Shown here piece by piece: positions 27,040-35,144 of a stretch of DNA of 64,000 bases. Position numbers and translations under genes: made by a program. Under the pieces are notes generated by a model. It saw only the letters and a program-made list of their open reading frames with translations, was not told the origin of the DNA and searched no databases. Each line of letters opens with the position of its first letter. Positions within the stretch are counted from its first letter, which is position 1. The stretch is taken from assembly GCA_964345225.1 (NCBI GenBank), contig CAYFQB010000003.1, positions 1 to 64,000 of the forward strand. Direction: 5' to 3'. Source of the stretch: CAYFQB01 sp964345225. Its GTDB lineage: Bacteria; Nitrospirota; Thermodesulfovibrionia; Thermodesulfovibrionales; UBA6898.

Positions 27040-28967
27040 TGTCAAAGAGATTCTTCATAACTGTCATGATGCTTGTTTTTTTAACTCTTACAAGTAATGT
27101 TATGGCCGGGGGTATGAAGCCCGGTGAATTTCTTGTGCTTTCATATCATGCGGTGGTACAGAAGGCAATGCCGGGAGAGATGTATAGTATTCCGAAACAA
27201 GTTTTTGTTGAGCAGATGGAATACCTGCGAACACATGGCTACGTACCTGTCTCGCTTGATGATATACTGAAAGCCGGTAAAGGGGAAAAGGCCCTTCCGA
27301 AAAATCCTGTCCTGCTGACTTTTGATGATGCTTATATTTCATATTATGAGTTTGTTCTGCCGATACTTGAGAAGTTTGGCTATCCATCTTTACTAAGTGT
27401 AGTTGGCAGTTTTATTGATAATCCACCAGAAGGCTTACCCGAGGAATTGATGAGCTGGGATCAAATCAGGGAGGTAGCATCCAATGAACTTGTAGAGATT
27501 ATCTCCCATACCTACGACCTGCATAAGGGAATTCAATACAATCCACCGGGAAATGTCTGGGCAGCTGGGGCTATCCTGGCATATAACCCTGAGACAGAGA
27601 CCTATGAAACAGAAGGTGAGTACAGTGAAAGAATTGAAAACGATTTCAGGATGCAAGAGGATACGTTAAGTAGATATATTGGTTTCAAACCAAGGGGTTT
27701 AGCATGGCCGTACGGCAAATATACTTCTATAGGCATCGAAATAGCGAGGAAGGAAGGTTTCCTTTTCAGTTTTACATTGGAGAATGGTTTTGCTAATATG
27801 AATAACCTTTATGAGATCAACCGCAATCTTATACTTAACGAGCCGATTAAGGAATTCATTAAAGTTTTAAAAAAACCTGAAGAAGAGATTATGGTCAGGG
27901 CTGTACAGGTTGACCTAGACCTCATTTATGACCCGGATTCTTATGAAAAAACCGATGAAAATCTTGGGAAACTTATAGACCGTCTTGTTGAAATGAAGGT
28001 TAATACGGTCTTTCTGCAGGCATTTGCTGACCCGGATGGCACAGGAGATATAAAAAGCGTATATTTCCATAATAGAGTCCTGCCTGTAAGGGCTGATATC
28101 TTCAGTCATGCAGCTCATCAGATGATAATACGGGATATATTTGTGTACGCATGGTTGCCCACTTTGAGCCTTGTGCTTCCCGATAAAGAGCTTAACGACA
28201 AACTGCGCGTACGAGAAGTGGCAGGGGATGAGACCAGACATAGCAAATCGTGGTATCAAAGGCTTACACCATTCAGCGACGATGTCAGGAAGCTCGTCCG
28301 CCAGATGTACGAAGATCTGGCTGCTCACTCCCAGATACATGGAATATTGTTCCAGGATGATGCATATCTGACAGATTATGAAGACTATCATCCACTGGCA
28401 GTGGCCGATTACAGCAATAAGCTGGGGAATGATTTTCTGACTGACAAGGCAGTTAACGATGCCGGGCAGATCAACGGATGGGCCAGATACAAGACTGAAG
28501 TTTTAATCGATTTTACAAAAAACCTTATGGAAGGGGTAAATAAATATCGTCGAAATATAAAATTTGCCAGAAACATTTATAGCCAGATTGTGACAGATCC
28601 TGAGTCTGAAGAATGGTTTGCTCAAAATTATGGTCTCTTTCTGGATACATATGATCAGGTGGTAATCATGGCATACCCGCAGATGGAAAAGCAGGAAAAC
28701 CCTTCTGCGTGGCTTAAAGAACTTGTTAAAAGAGCAAAAGAGTTTCCCGATGGCATAGAAAAGACTGTATTTAAGATACAGTCCTATAACTGGGATAAGA
28801 AGATATGGGTAAAAGATGATGTTTTGCTTGATCAATTAAGGGATATTCTGGCCTCGGGAGGGACACATATAGCCTACTACCCTGATAATGTCTGGCTGAA
28901 CAGGCCTGCTCTTAATGTAATAAAGCTTGAGATGTCAACAAAAAAATATCCATTTATTAGATACTGA
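27039..28967 (+). CDS. pgaB: PNAG N-deacetylase/hydrolase PgaB
   Basis: About 642 residues from the ATG that overlaps the pgaA stop. The polysaccharide deacetylase domain (about 30-280) shows LTFDDAY for the metal-binding Asp pair and SHTYDLHKG for the His ligands. The C-terminal GHL13-type domain (about 300-640) binds and cleaves PNAG (acidic pair in FQDDAYLTDYED). E. coli PgaB is a lipoprotein; here the signal peptide ends in NVMAGGM with no Cys, so the protein is predicted to be released by signal peptidase I instead of lipid-anchored. Confidence 0.93.
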   Translation: MSKRFFITVMMLVFLTLTSNVMAGGMKPGEFLVLSYHAVVQKAMPGEMYSIPKQVFVEQMEYLRTHGYVPVSLDDILKAGKGEKALPKNPVLLTFDDAYISYYEFVLPILEKFGYPSLLSVVGSFIDNPPEGLPEELMSWDQIREVASNELVEIISHTYDLHKGIQYNPPGNVWAAGAILAYNPETETYETEGEYSERIENDFRMQEDTLSRYIGFKPRGLAWPYGKYTSIGIEIARKEGFLFSFTLENGFANMNNLYEINRNLILNEPIKEFIKVLKKPEEEIMVRAVQVDLDLIYDPDSYEKTDENLGKLIDRLVEMKVNTVFLQAFADPDGTGDIKSVYFHNRVLPVRADIFSHAAHQMIIRDIFVYAWLPTLSLVLPDKELNDKLRVREVAGDETRHSKSWYQRLTPFSDDVRKLVRQMYEDLAAHSQIHGILFQDDAYLTDYEDYHPLAVADYSNKLGNDFLTDKAVNDAGQINGWARYKTEVLIDFTKNLMEGVNKYRRNIKFARNIYSQIVTDPESEEWFAQNYGLFLDTYDQVVIMAYPQMEKQENPSAWLKELVKRAKEFPDGIEKTVFKIQSYNWDKKIWVKDDVLLDQLRDILASGGTHIAYYPDNVWLNRPALNVIKLEMSTKKYPFIRY

Positions 28968-28969
28968 CT

Positions 28970-30217
28970 ATGCTTGAATATATACAATTTTTAAATGATT
29001 TTGTTTTCCTGTATCCCCTTTTCATGAGCTATATATGGATGATTGGTGCTCTTATTTTTTACTTCAGGAATGAAAGGAAGAGGAAAAATCCACCGGAACT
29101 TCAAGAGTATCCGTTTTTCTCTATACTTATACCCTGTCATAACGAGGAAAAACAGATCAAAGACACTGCAACAAAGCTCACTGAGCTTGACTATCCTAAT
29201 TATGAGGTAATTGCCGTGGACGATGGCAGTACTGACAGTACAGCCTCTATACTCCATGAGCTAAGTACGAATTACGAGAAGATCAGGGCTGTGTATCTGA
29301 AGAAAAACCTTGGAAAGGGGGCTGCCCTTAATGCAGGTTGTTTAGTGGCAAAGGGAGATTTAATACTAACATTAGATGCTGATGCATTCCTGGAGCCCAC
29401 TGCCCTTAAGTGGTTGGCCTGGCATTTTTACAGGTTTCCGAGGGTAGGAGCAATTACAGGGAATCCAAGGGTCCTTAACCGGAGCACACTTCTGGGCAGA
29501 ATCCAGACAGGTGAGTATGCGAGTATTATAGGGCTGATCAAAAGAACCCAGCGAATACTTGGTAAGATCCTGACAGTTTCAGGAGTTATTGCTGCTTTTC
29601 GGAGACAGGCCCTGCTGACTGCCGGCTTCTGGGACACTGATATGGTTACCGAGGATATTGATATAACCTGGAAGCTGGAGAAACAATTCTGGGATGTCCG
29701 ATATGAACCCAGAGCATTATGCTGGATACTGGTACCAGAAACAGTAAGGGGACTATGGCGGCAGCGCTTGCGATGGGCTCAGGGTGGTATTGAGGTTCTA
29801 AAGAAGCATAATGACATATGGCAGGACTGGCGGCAGCGCAGGCTCTGGCCGGTATATATAGAATATGTGATCAGTATTTTTTGGTCATACTCGTTCTGGA
29901 CACTCACACTGCTGTGGATTCTTTCTGAAGTCCTCGGCTTTTTACTCCCCATTAAATTTCACCCGCCTATACCCCCAAAGTGGACAGGGTCAATTCTTGC
30001 GCTGACATGTTTAGTCCAGTTCACTGTCAGTGTGTATATAGATAATGTGTACGAGAAAAAATTCTTCAGGTATTTATTCTGGGTTATTTGGTACCCTTTT
30101 ATTTACTGGATGATTAATGCATTAACTATCGCAATAGCCGCACCAAAGGTTCTTCTGAAGAGAAAGAGCACAAAGGCAGTATGGGAGAGTCCTGATAGGG
30201 GACTTGATCAAATATAG
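28970..30217 (+). CDS. pgaC: Poly-beta-1,6-N-acetylglucosamine synthase PgaC
   Basis: 415 residues. A family-2 processive glycosyltransferase in the inner membrane. After an N-terminal helix it shows the motifs VDDGSTDST, LDADAFLEP, VTEDIDITWK and QRLRWAQGG (the QxxRW motif of processive synthases), then three to four C-terminal helices that form the export channel with PgaD. It starts 2 nt after the pgaB stop. In E. coli activity of PgaCD depends on c-di-GMP; a PilZ protein is encoded 15 kb away, but no link is shown. Confidence 0.96.
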   Translation: MLEYIQFLNDFVFLYPLFMSYIWMIGALIFYFRNERKRKNPPELQEYPFFSILIPCHNEEKQIKDTATKLTELDYPNYEVIAVDDGSTDSTASILHELSTNYEKIRAVYLKKNLGKGAALNAGCLVAKGDLILTLDADAFLEPTALKWLAWHFYRFPRVGAITGNPRVLNRSTLLGRIQTGEYASIIGLIKRTQRILGKILTVSGVIAAFRRQALLTAGFWDTDMVTEDIDITWKLEKQFWDVRYEPRALCWILVPETVRGLWRQRLRWAQGGIEVLKKHNDIWQDWRQRRLWPVYIEYVISIFWSYSFWTLTLLWILSEVLGFLLPIKFHPPIPPKWTGSILALTCLVQFTVSVYIDNVYEKKFFRYLFWVIWYPFIYWMINALTIAIAAPKVLLKRKSTKAVWESPDRGLDQI

Positions 30218-30244
30218 AGAGGTATATAAGAAGGAAAGTTAGAT

Positions 30245-30673
30245 ATGGAGATCATTGATAAATCGAAACGCAGGAGTCTCTTAAGAAAAATTAATGAGCT
30301 TTACTGTACTACCGTTATCTGGGGTGTATGGGCATATCTATTAATGCCTTTGTTGAGTCTCTTACTATGGTTATTGGGAGTCCGTATATTTTATATCGAG
30401 GTGATAGTGGGAGCAGGCTATGTGGAGTTTCTGGATCTTGTGGGTAAATTGGGGTGGAGCATAGTGATAGTATTTCTTATTTTACGTTTTTGGGGTTATT
30501 ATAATTACTGGAGGTTTGGGAAGAAAAACAGGCGCAGCTCTCTGCCCCTGGACTCAATAGACCAGAAGATGTCTGAATTTTTCCGGATTCCTTTAGAGGA
30601 AATGCATGCGCTGCGATCAAGAAAGGAAGTTATCTTGCATATACAGAATAACGGTAGTCATCAAGCTTTTTAG
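30245..30673 (+). CDS. pgaD: PgaD-like subunit of PNAG synthase
   Basis: 142 residues with two transmembrane helices (about 22-50 and 68-90) and a cytoplasmic C-terminal tail, matching PgaD in size, topology and operon position. The segment RFWGYYNYWRFG after the second helix resembles the PgaD RYN-type region. It starts 27 nt after pgaC and completes pgaABCD. Sequence conservation in this family is low, so position and topology carry most of the weight. Confidence 0.88.
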   Translation: MEIIDKSKRRSLLRKINELYCTTVIWGVWAYLLMPLLSLLLWLLGVRIFYIEVIVGAGYVEFLDLVGKLGWSIVIVFLILRFWGYYNYWRFGKKNRRSSLPLDSIDQKMSEFFRIPLEEMHALRSRKEVILHIQNNGSHQAF

Positions 30674-30750
30674 CCTGGCAGGAAGAAGGGCAAAAGGCAA
30701 ATTATTATAATTTCTATTGCCCTGATTATGATAATGTTAGGATGTAATAT

Positions 30751-31338
30751 ATGAGAAGATCTAAGATCAAAAGAAAGACAAAAGAGACAGATATAAAAAT
30801 TGAGCTAACCCTCGACGGCACTGGTAAGTACTCCATAGATACATCAATACCCTTTCTTGACCACATGATGTCACTTATGTGCAAGCATGGTCTTATTGAT
30901 ATGAAGCTTAAGGGCAAAGGGGATATAGACATAGATTTCCATCATACTGTTGAAGATATAGGTATAGTTTTTGGACAGACTATAAAGCAGGCTCTGGGGT
31001 CTATGAAGGGGATACTACGCTATGGTGAGGCAACTGTCCCTATGGACGAGGCACTCGCCTCGGTTAGCCTGGATATAAGCGGGAGATCATATCTTATATA
31101 TAAAGTAGATTTTCCAAAAAGAAGCAGGATGAAAGGTTTTGACCCTGATCTTATAGAGGATTTTCTTCAGGCATTTGTCAGCAATGCCGGCATAACTTTA
31201 CATGTAAACGTTATGTATGGAAGGAATACCCATCATATAATTGAGGCGATATTCAAAGCACTCGGGAGGGCGCTCAGAGAAGCAGTATCAGTTGACAAAA
31301 GGGTCAAAGGCATTCCATCGACCAAAGGGAGGCTTTAA
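30751..31338 (+). CDS. hisB: Imidazoleglycerol-phosphate dehydratase
   Basis: 195 residues, the monofunctional size. The two Mn-binding His clusters typical of HisB are visible: DFHHTVEDIG in the first half and RNTHHIIEA in the second, together with PFLDHMM and the PSTKGRL end. It catalyses the sixth step of histidine synthesis. It lies 78 bp after pgaD and 19-40 bp before the nucleotidase gene, so it may be in the same transcript as hisC-pgaABCD. Confidence 0.97.
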   Translation: MRRSKIKRKTKETDIKIELTLDGTGKYSIDTSIPFLDHMMSLMCKHGLIDMKLKGKGDIDIDFHHTVEDIGIVFGQTIKQALGSMKGILRYGEATVPMDEALASVSLDISGRSYLIYKVDFPKRSRMKGFDPDLIEDFLQAFVSNAGITLHVNVMYGRNTHHIIEAIFKALGRALREAVSVDKRVKGIPSTKGRL

Positions 31339-31377
31339 AGCTTACACTCTTCCCCCTTGTCTATTACTTGGAGAAAT

Positions 31378-32055
31378 ATGTTAAAAGAAAAGATACCACT
31401 GAAAGAAATTCACTATGTACTTCTGGATATGGATGGGACACTCCTTGATAAATATTTTGATGATTTTTTCTGGGAGCATCTTCTTCCACTAAAATATGCA
31501 GAAAAAAACAATATCACTTTCGGCAGGGCAAAGGAGGAACTCCTGAAGAAATATAAGGTGCATGAAGGTACCCTAAACTGGACGGATATTGATTTCTGGT
31601 CGAAGGAGGTAAACATAGATGTTCCCGCACTTAAAGAGCAGATAAGACATCTTATAGAAGTTCATCCCCATGTAGAGGATTTCTTAAAGATGCTTAAAGG
31701 TCATAAAAAGAAGATTTTCCTTGTTACCAATGCACACTACAAGGTTCTTGATATGAAGCTAAAAAAGACCCGCATAGGCAGATTCTTTGACCATGCTGTC
31801 ACATCCTTCGAGATAGGCTATCCGAAAGAGAAGCTCGAGTTCTGGAAAAAAGTCCAGAAGCAGCTAGGATTCGAAAAAGAAAAGACCCTTCTCATTGATG
31901 ATACAGAGGCTGTGCTGAAGACGGCAAAGAGATTCGGAATTAAATATATCCTTTTTAAAATATTTGCAAGCTCTAAAATAAAATCCAGAAAGGCAAGAAC
32001 GAGTGAATTTCCAGTTATAGAGGATTTCAGGGAACTAATGATATCTGAATCGTGA
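31378..32055 (+). CDS. HAD-family nucleotidase resembling YrfG (GMP/IMP nucleotidase)
   Basis: 225 residues from ATG 31378, chosen because GGAG lies just upstream; a TTG at 31357 is also open. HAD motifs are LLDMDGTLLD (I), VTNAH (II), GYPKEKL (III) and LIDDTEAVL (IV). The segment FDDFFWEHLLPLKYAEKN and HEGTLNWTDIDFWS align well, from memory, with E. coli YrfG, which dephosphorylates GMP and IMP. Substrate therefore probable, not shown. Confidence 0.82.
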   Translation: MLKEKIPLKEIHYVLLDMDGTLLDKYFDDFFWEHLLPLKYAEKNNITFGRAKEELLKKYKVHEGTLNWTDIDFWSKEVNIDVPALKEQIRHLIEVHPHVEDFLKMLKGHKKKIFLVTNAHYKVLDMKLKKTRIGRFFDHAVTSFEIGYPKEKLEFWKKVQKQLGFEKEKTLLIDDTEAVLKTAKRFGIKYILFKIFASSKIKSRKARTSEFPVIEDFRELMISES

Positions 32056-32103
32056 TTAATACATATTGTTTCTATAAGCCAGGATAAATTAAAATAAACG
32101 GCC

Positions 32104-33828
32104 ATGAAAGACATAATAGGGCAACTATATGAGTTAACAAAAGAACCTAAGATCGCTTATTTTTCAATGGAAATAGGCATCCATAAAGATATTCCGACTT
32201 ACAGCGGAGGATTGGGCATACTTGCTGGTGATACTATAAGGTCAGGCGCTGACCTGAAACTGCCGATGATAGCGGTTACACTGATAAGCAAAAAAGGATA
32301 TTTTACCCAGGATATCAATAAAGCCGGAATACAGAATGAACATCCTTGTGATTGGGATCCTTCCAAACACATGCAGCTTCTTCCTCACAGAATAACCCTG
32401 GAGATTGAAGGAAGAGAAGTCATTGTTCAGGCTTGGCAGTACAACATAAGGAGTCTGACGAGCGGGAGCGTCCCTGTATTCTTTCTGGATACAGATATTA
32501 GCGATAATTTGCCAGAAGACCGTGAAATTACCTCCTTTCTTTACGGTGGGGATCAGGTGTACAGGCTTAAACAGGAGATAGTACTTGGAATAGGCGGGGT
32601 TAAAATGCTTTATGAAATGGGATTTGAGATAAAAAAATACCACATGAATGAAGGCCACGCCAGTCTGCTTACCTTAGAACTGCTTAGAAGATATAAAAAG
32701 CCGATCGAGGATGTATGGGATGAAAGACTTGTATGGGACACCGAAAGAGTTAGGAATCTCTGTGTATTCACGACACATACCCCTGTTGAGGCAGGACATG
32801 ACAAGTTTAACTATGATCTTGTCTCGCAGACTTTAGGTGAAATAATACCTTTTTATGTTTTAGAGGAACTTGCAGGCAAAGATCATATGAACATGACGTT
32901 GCTCGGGTTTAATTTAAGTCGATACGTTAACGGTGTAGCTAAAAAACACGGGGAGGTATCGCAGGATCTGTTTCCTGGATACGAAATACACGCGATAACT
33001 AACGGTGTGCACACTTACACATGGACATGTGAAAGCTTTAAGAAGCTTTATGATAAATATCTTCCCAGCTGGGCAAATGAACCGGAACTTTTTGTGAGAG
33101 TCGGCCGAATACCGTATGAGAAATTATGGGATGCACATATGAAGGCGAAACAGCATCTGTTTGACTACATTAAAATGAAAACAGGCATTGATTTTTTCAC
33201 TGATATCCTTACAATTGGTTTTGCCCGAAGGGCAACGGCATACAAGAGGGCAGACCTTTTATTCAGGGATATTGAACGCCTTGAGAAAATAGGGACAGGC
33301 AAGATTCAGCTTGTTTATGCAGGAAAGGCCCATCCAAAGGACGAAACCGGGAAAAGACTGATAAAAGATATCTTCAAGCATATTAAAAAACTTGACGGTA
33401 AGATAAAAGCTGTTTACCTTAAAAACTATGACATGGAAATTTCATTAAAGATAATTTCCGGGGTTGACGTATGGTTAAACACACCCTTAAGGCCGCTAGA
33501 GGCATCAGGCACAAGCGGAATGAAGGCTGCGCATAACGGTGTATTGAATTTCAGCGTGCTGGACGGATGGTGGATAGAAGGTCATATTGAGAACTTTACA
33601 GGGTGGTCTATAGGTACTGCTCCAGAGGAATTAAGGCCCGGGATTGATACTGATAAACAGGATTCCGAGGACCTATACAATAAACTCGAGAAAATAATCA
33701 TACCCTTGTATTACAATGACCGGGAAGGCTGGATAAGAATGATGCAGAACGCAATTGGCAAGAACGCATATTATTTCAACAGTCATCGCATGATGCGCCG
33801 ATATGTCACAGAGGCATATATAAGGTAA
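32104..33828 (+). CDS. glgP: Alpha-glucan phosphorylase (short bacterial/archaeal type)
   Basis: 574 residues. A PLP-dependent GT35 enzyme that releases glucose-1-phosphate from glycogen-like glucans. The N terminus IAYFSMEIGIHKDIPTYSGGLG and the PLP-lysine region EASGTSGMKAAHNG are characteristic. The length is that of the short form, without the longer N-terminal DUF3417 extension. No other glycogen gene is nearby. A MITE-like palindrome begins 6 bp after the stop. Confidence 0.95.
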   Translation: MKDIIGQLYELTKEPKIAYFSMEIGIHKDIPTYSGGLGILAGDTIRSGADLKLPMIAVTLISKKGYFTQDINKAGIQNEHPCDWDPSKHMQLLPHRITLEIEGREVIVQAWQYNIRSLTSGSVPVFFLDTDISDNLPEDREITSFLYGGDQVYRLKQEIVLGIGGVKMLYEMGFEIKKYHMNEGHASLLTLELLRRYKKPIEDVWDERLVWDTERVRNLCVFTTHTPVEAGHDKFNYDLVSQTLGEIIPFYVLEELAGKDHMNMTLLGFNLSRYVNGVAKKHGEVSQDLFPGYEIHAITNGVHTYTWTCESFKKLYDKYLPSWANEPELFVRVGRIPYEKLWDAHMKAKQHLFDYIKMKTGIDFFTDILTIGFARRATAYKRADLLFRDIERLEKIGTGKIQLVYAGKAHPKDETGKRLIKDIFKHIKKLDGKIKAVYLKNYDMEISLKIISGVDVWLNTPLRPLEASGTSGMKAAHNGVLNFSVLDGWWIEGHIENFTGWSIGTAPEELRPGIDTDKQDSEDLYNKLEKIIIPLYYNDREGWIRMMQNAIGKNAYYFNSHRMMRRYVTEAYIR

Positions 33829-33834
33829 TTTTAA

Positions 33835-33967
33835 CCCCCAAAATGCATTCAGTATAAAAAGAGTTTTCGGATTAAGTAGTTGGACATATTCCTTTCGTTC
33901 CCTATGTCCGCTCAAGAAACATGCCCAACTACACAACATGTATACCTGCTTCAAACCCATTTTTTGG
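33835..33967. mobile_element. MITE-like palindromic element, short form (empty site)
   Basis: Same family as the element at 8548-8840 but inverted and without the interior. It begins CCCCCAAAATGCATTC and ends CAAACCCATTTTTTGG, and contains the TAGTTGG-type inner inverted repeats. A single TAGGGA (read on the minus strand, 33899-33904) lies where the long copy has the 152-bp insert. It fills the gap between convergent genes and may act as a bidirectional terminator. Confidence 0.85.
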
Positions 33968-33968
33968 G

Positions 33969-34295
33969 TCAGTATTTAAGCCTTTTATTGCACTGCATGC
34001 AGTAATCTTTTTCAGGCACAAAGCTTCCACATTCACTGCACTGTATCAGATTTATAGGTTGTTCCTTTCTGCAGTATCTGCAAACAGTTTCAGCTTCATC
34101 GATTATCTTGGAACAATACGGGCATCTCTTGGTCCTTCCTTTTGTAACTATCGGAGGAAGGATAAATATAATTAAAACAAGTACAGGAAAAGCAAGACAG
34201 AGAAAAAACCATAGAAAATAGTTTCTGCCTTTTTTGTTTGCAATCATAGCACCGACTATTCCAGCTATAATCTGTAAGATTAAAATTCTAAACAT
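33969..34295 (-). CDS. Membrane protein with C-terminal zinc ribbons
   Basis: 108 residues. Two transmembrane helices (about 5-20 and 28-50, with a KKGR turn) are followed by a cytoplasmic double zinc-ribbon: CPYCSKIIDEAETVCRYC and CSECGSFVPEKDYCMQC, four CxxC pairs in all. Function is unknown; such proteins often tether a protein-protein interaction module to the membrane. The start overlaps the end of the inositol-phosphatase-like gene by 8 nt. Confidence 0.75.
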   Translation of the reverse strand: MFRILILQIIAGIVGAMIANKKGRNYFLWFFLCLAFPVLVLIIFILPPIVTKGRTKRCPYCSKIIDEAETVCRYCRKEQPINLIQCSECGSFVPEKDYCMQCNKRLKY

Positions 34296-35091
34296 CCTGT
34301 TTCCCTTTTGAAAGAAGTTCTATAGCCCTGTCATGTAACTGCCTGTTCCCTGAGGCAAGTAATGACGAGCTTCGTTTCAGGTCTAACAAGGTATTATCAA
34401 TGCTTCCGCCTTCGGTATCTGTAATAATGCCGCCCGCCTCTTTTATTAAAAGACAGCCGCCTGCAAAATCAAAGCTCCTTGATGGTGAAGGTGAAATGAA
34501 TATGCTTATTGCACCAAGGGCAAGATAAGCAAGGTCAAGGGCTATCGCACCAAGGCAACGCGTTTTCCTTGCTTGAGAAAGAAGGGGAACAATCACGGGT
34601 ATTTCCTTGCCAGGCACCTGTGCTTCATATGCTATTAAGTAGAATTTATCATCCTTCTGTGTATGAATCTGTCTCCCGTTTAAAAAGGCACCCGAATCTT
34701 GCTCTGCCCAGAATTCATAGCCGTCAATAAGATTTATTATATATGCAATAGTTATGTCATTGAGGGTATCTCCGTCAGCTACTGCTATTGATGTACAGTA
34801 AAAAGGTATTCCTGATATGGCGTTTTTGCTGCCATCTATCGGATCAATAACAACTCTTTTGCCCCCACCATTTATATCTATAATACCAATCTCTTCAGAG
34901 ACTATGGTGAGGGGTTCTCCTAATGACTCAAGCCCGGTTATGATTATTTCTTCTGCCTTGCTGTCAATCGCAAAGGTTCGGTCACCGCTGGCTCCATAGC
35001 CTCTTGTATTTTTCATATCGGGAGAAAGGCTTGTAGCAGAGATTTCCTTAAAGAGTTTTTTACCGATATTTCTTAGATCATTTACTTTCAT
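34288..35091 (-). CDS. Inositol monophosphatase-family phosphatase
   Basis: 267 residues. The Mg2+-dependent sugar-phosphatase fold is marked by the metal ligands in SEEIG, by DPIDGSKNAISGIPFYC and by the C-terminal SFDFAGGCLLIKEAGG. The family includes SuhB, archaeal-type bifunctional IMPase/FBPase and PAP phosphatase. The sequence features, including absence of the bacterial SuhB WD motif, make an archaeal-like IMP/FBP phosphatase as likely as SuhB; the substrate is left open. Confidence 0.85.
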   Translation of the reverse strand: MKVNDLRNIGKKLFKEISATSLSPDMKNTRGYGASGDRTFAIDSKAEEIIITGLESLGEPLTIVSEEIGIIDINGGGKRVVIDPIDGSKNAISGIPFYCTSIAVADGDTLNDITIAYIINLIDGYEFWAEQDSGAFLNGRQIHTQKDDKFYLIAYEAQVPGKEIPVIVPLLSQARKTRCLGAIALDLAYLALGAISIFISPSPSRSFDFAGGCLLIKEAGGIITDTEGGSIDNTLLDLKRSSSLLASGNRQLHDRAIELLSKGKQDV

Positions 35092-35144
35092 AGCTGGATT
35101 ATTTTACGTATAGGCAGTTATTCGGGCAACAATCTGAACATTAA

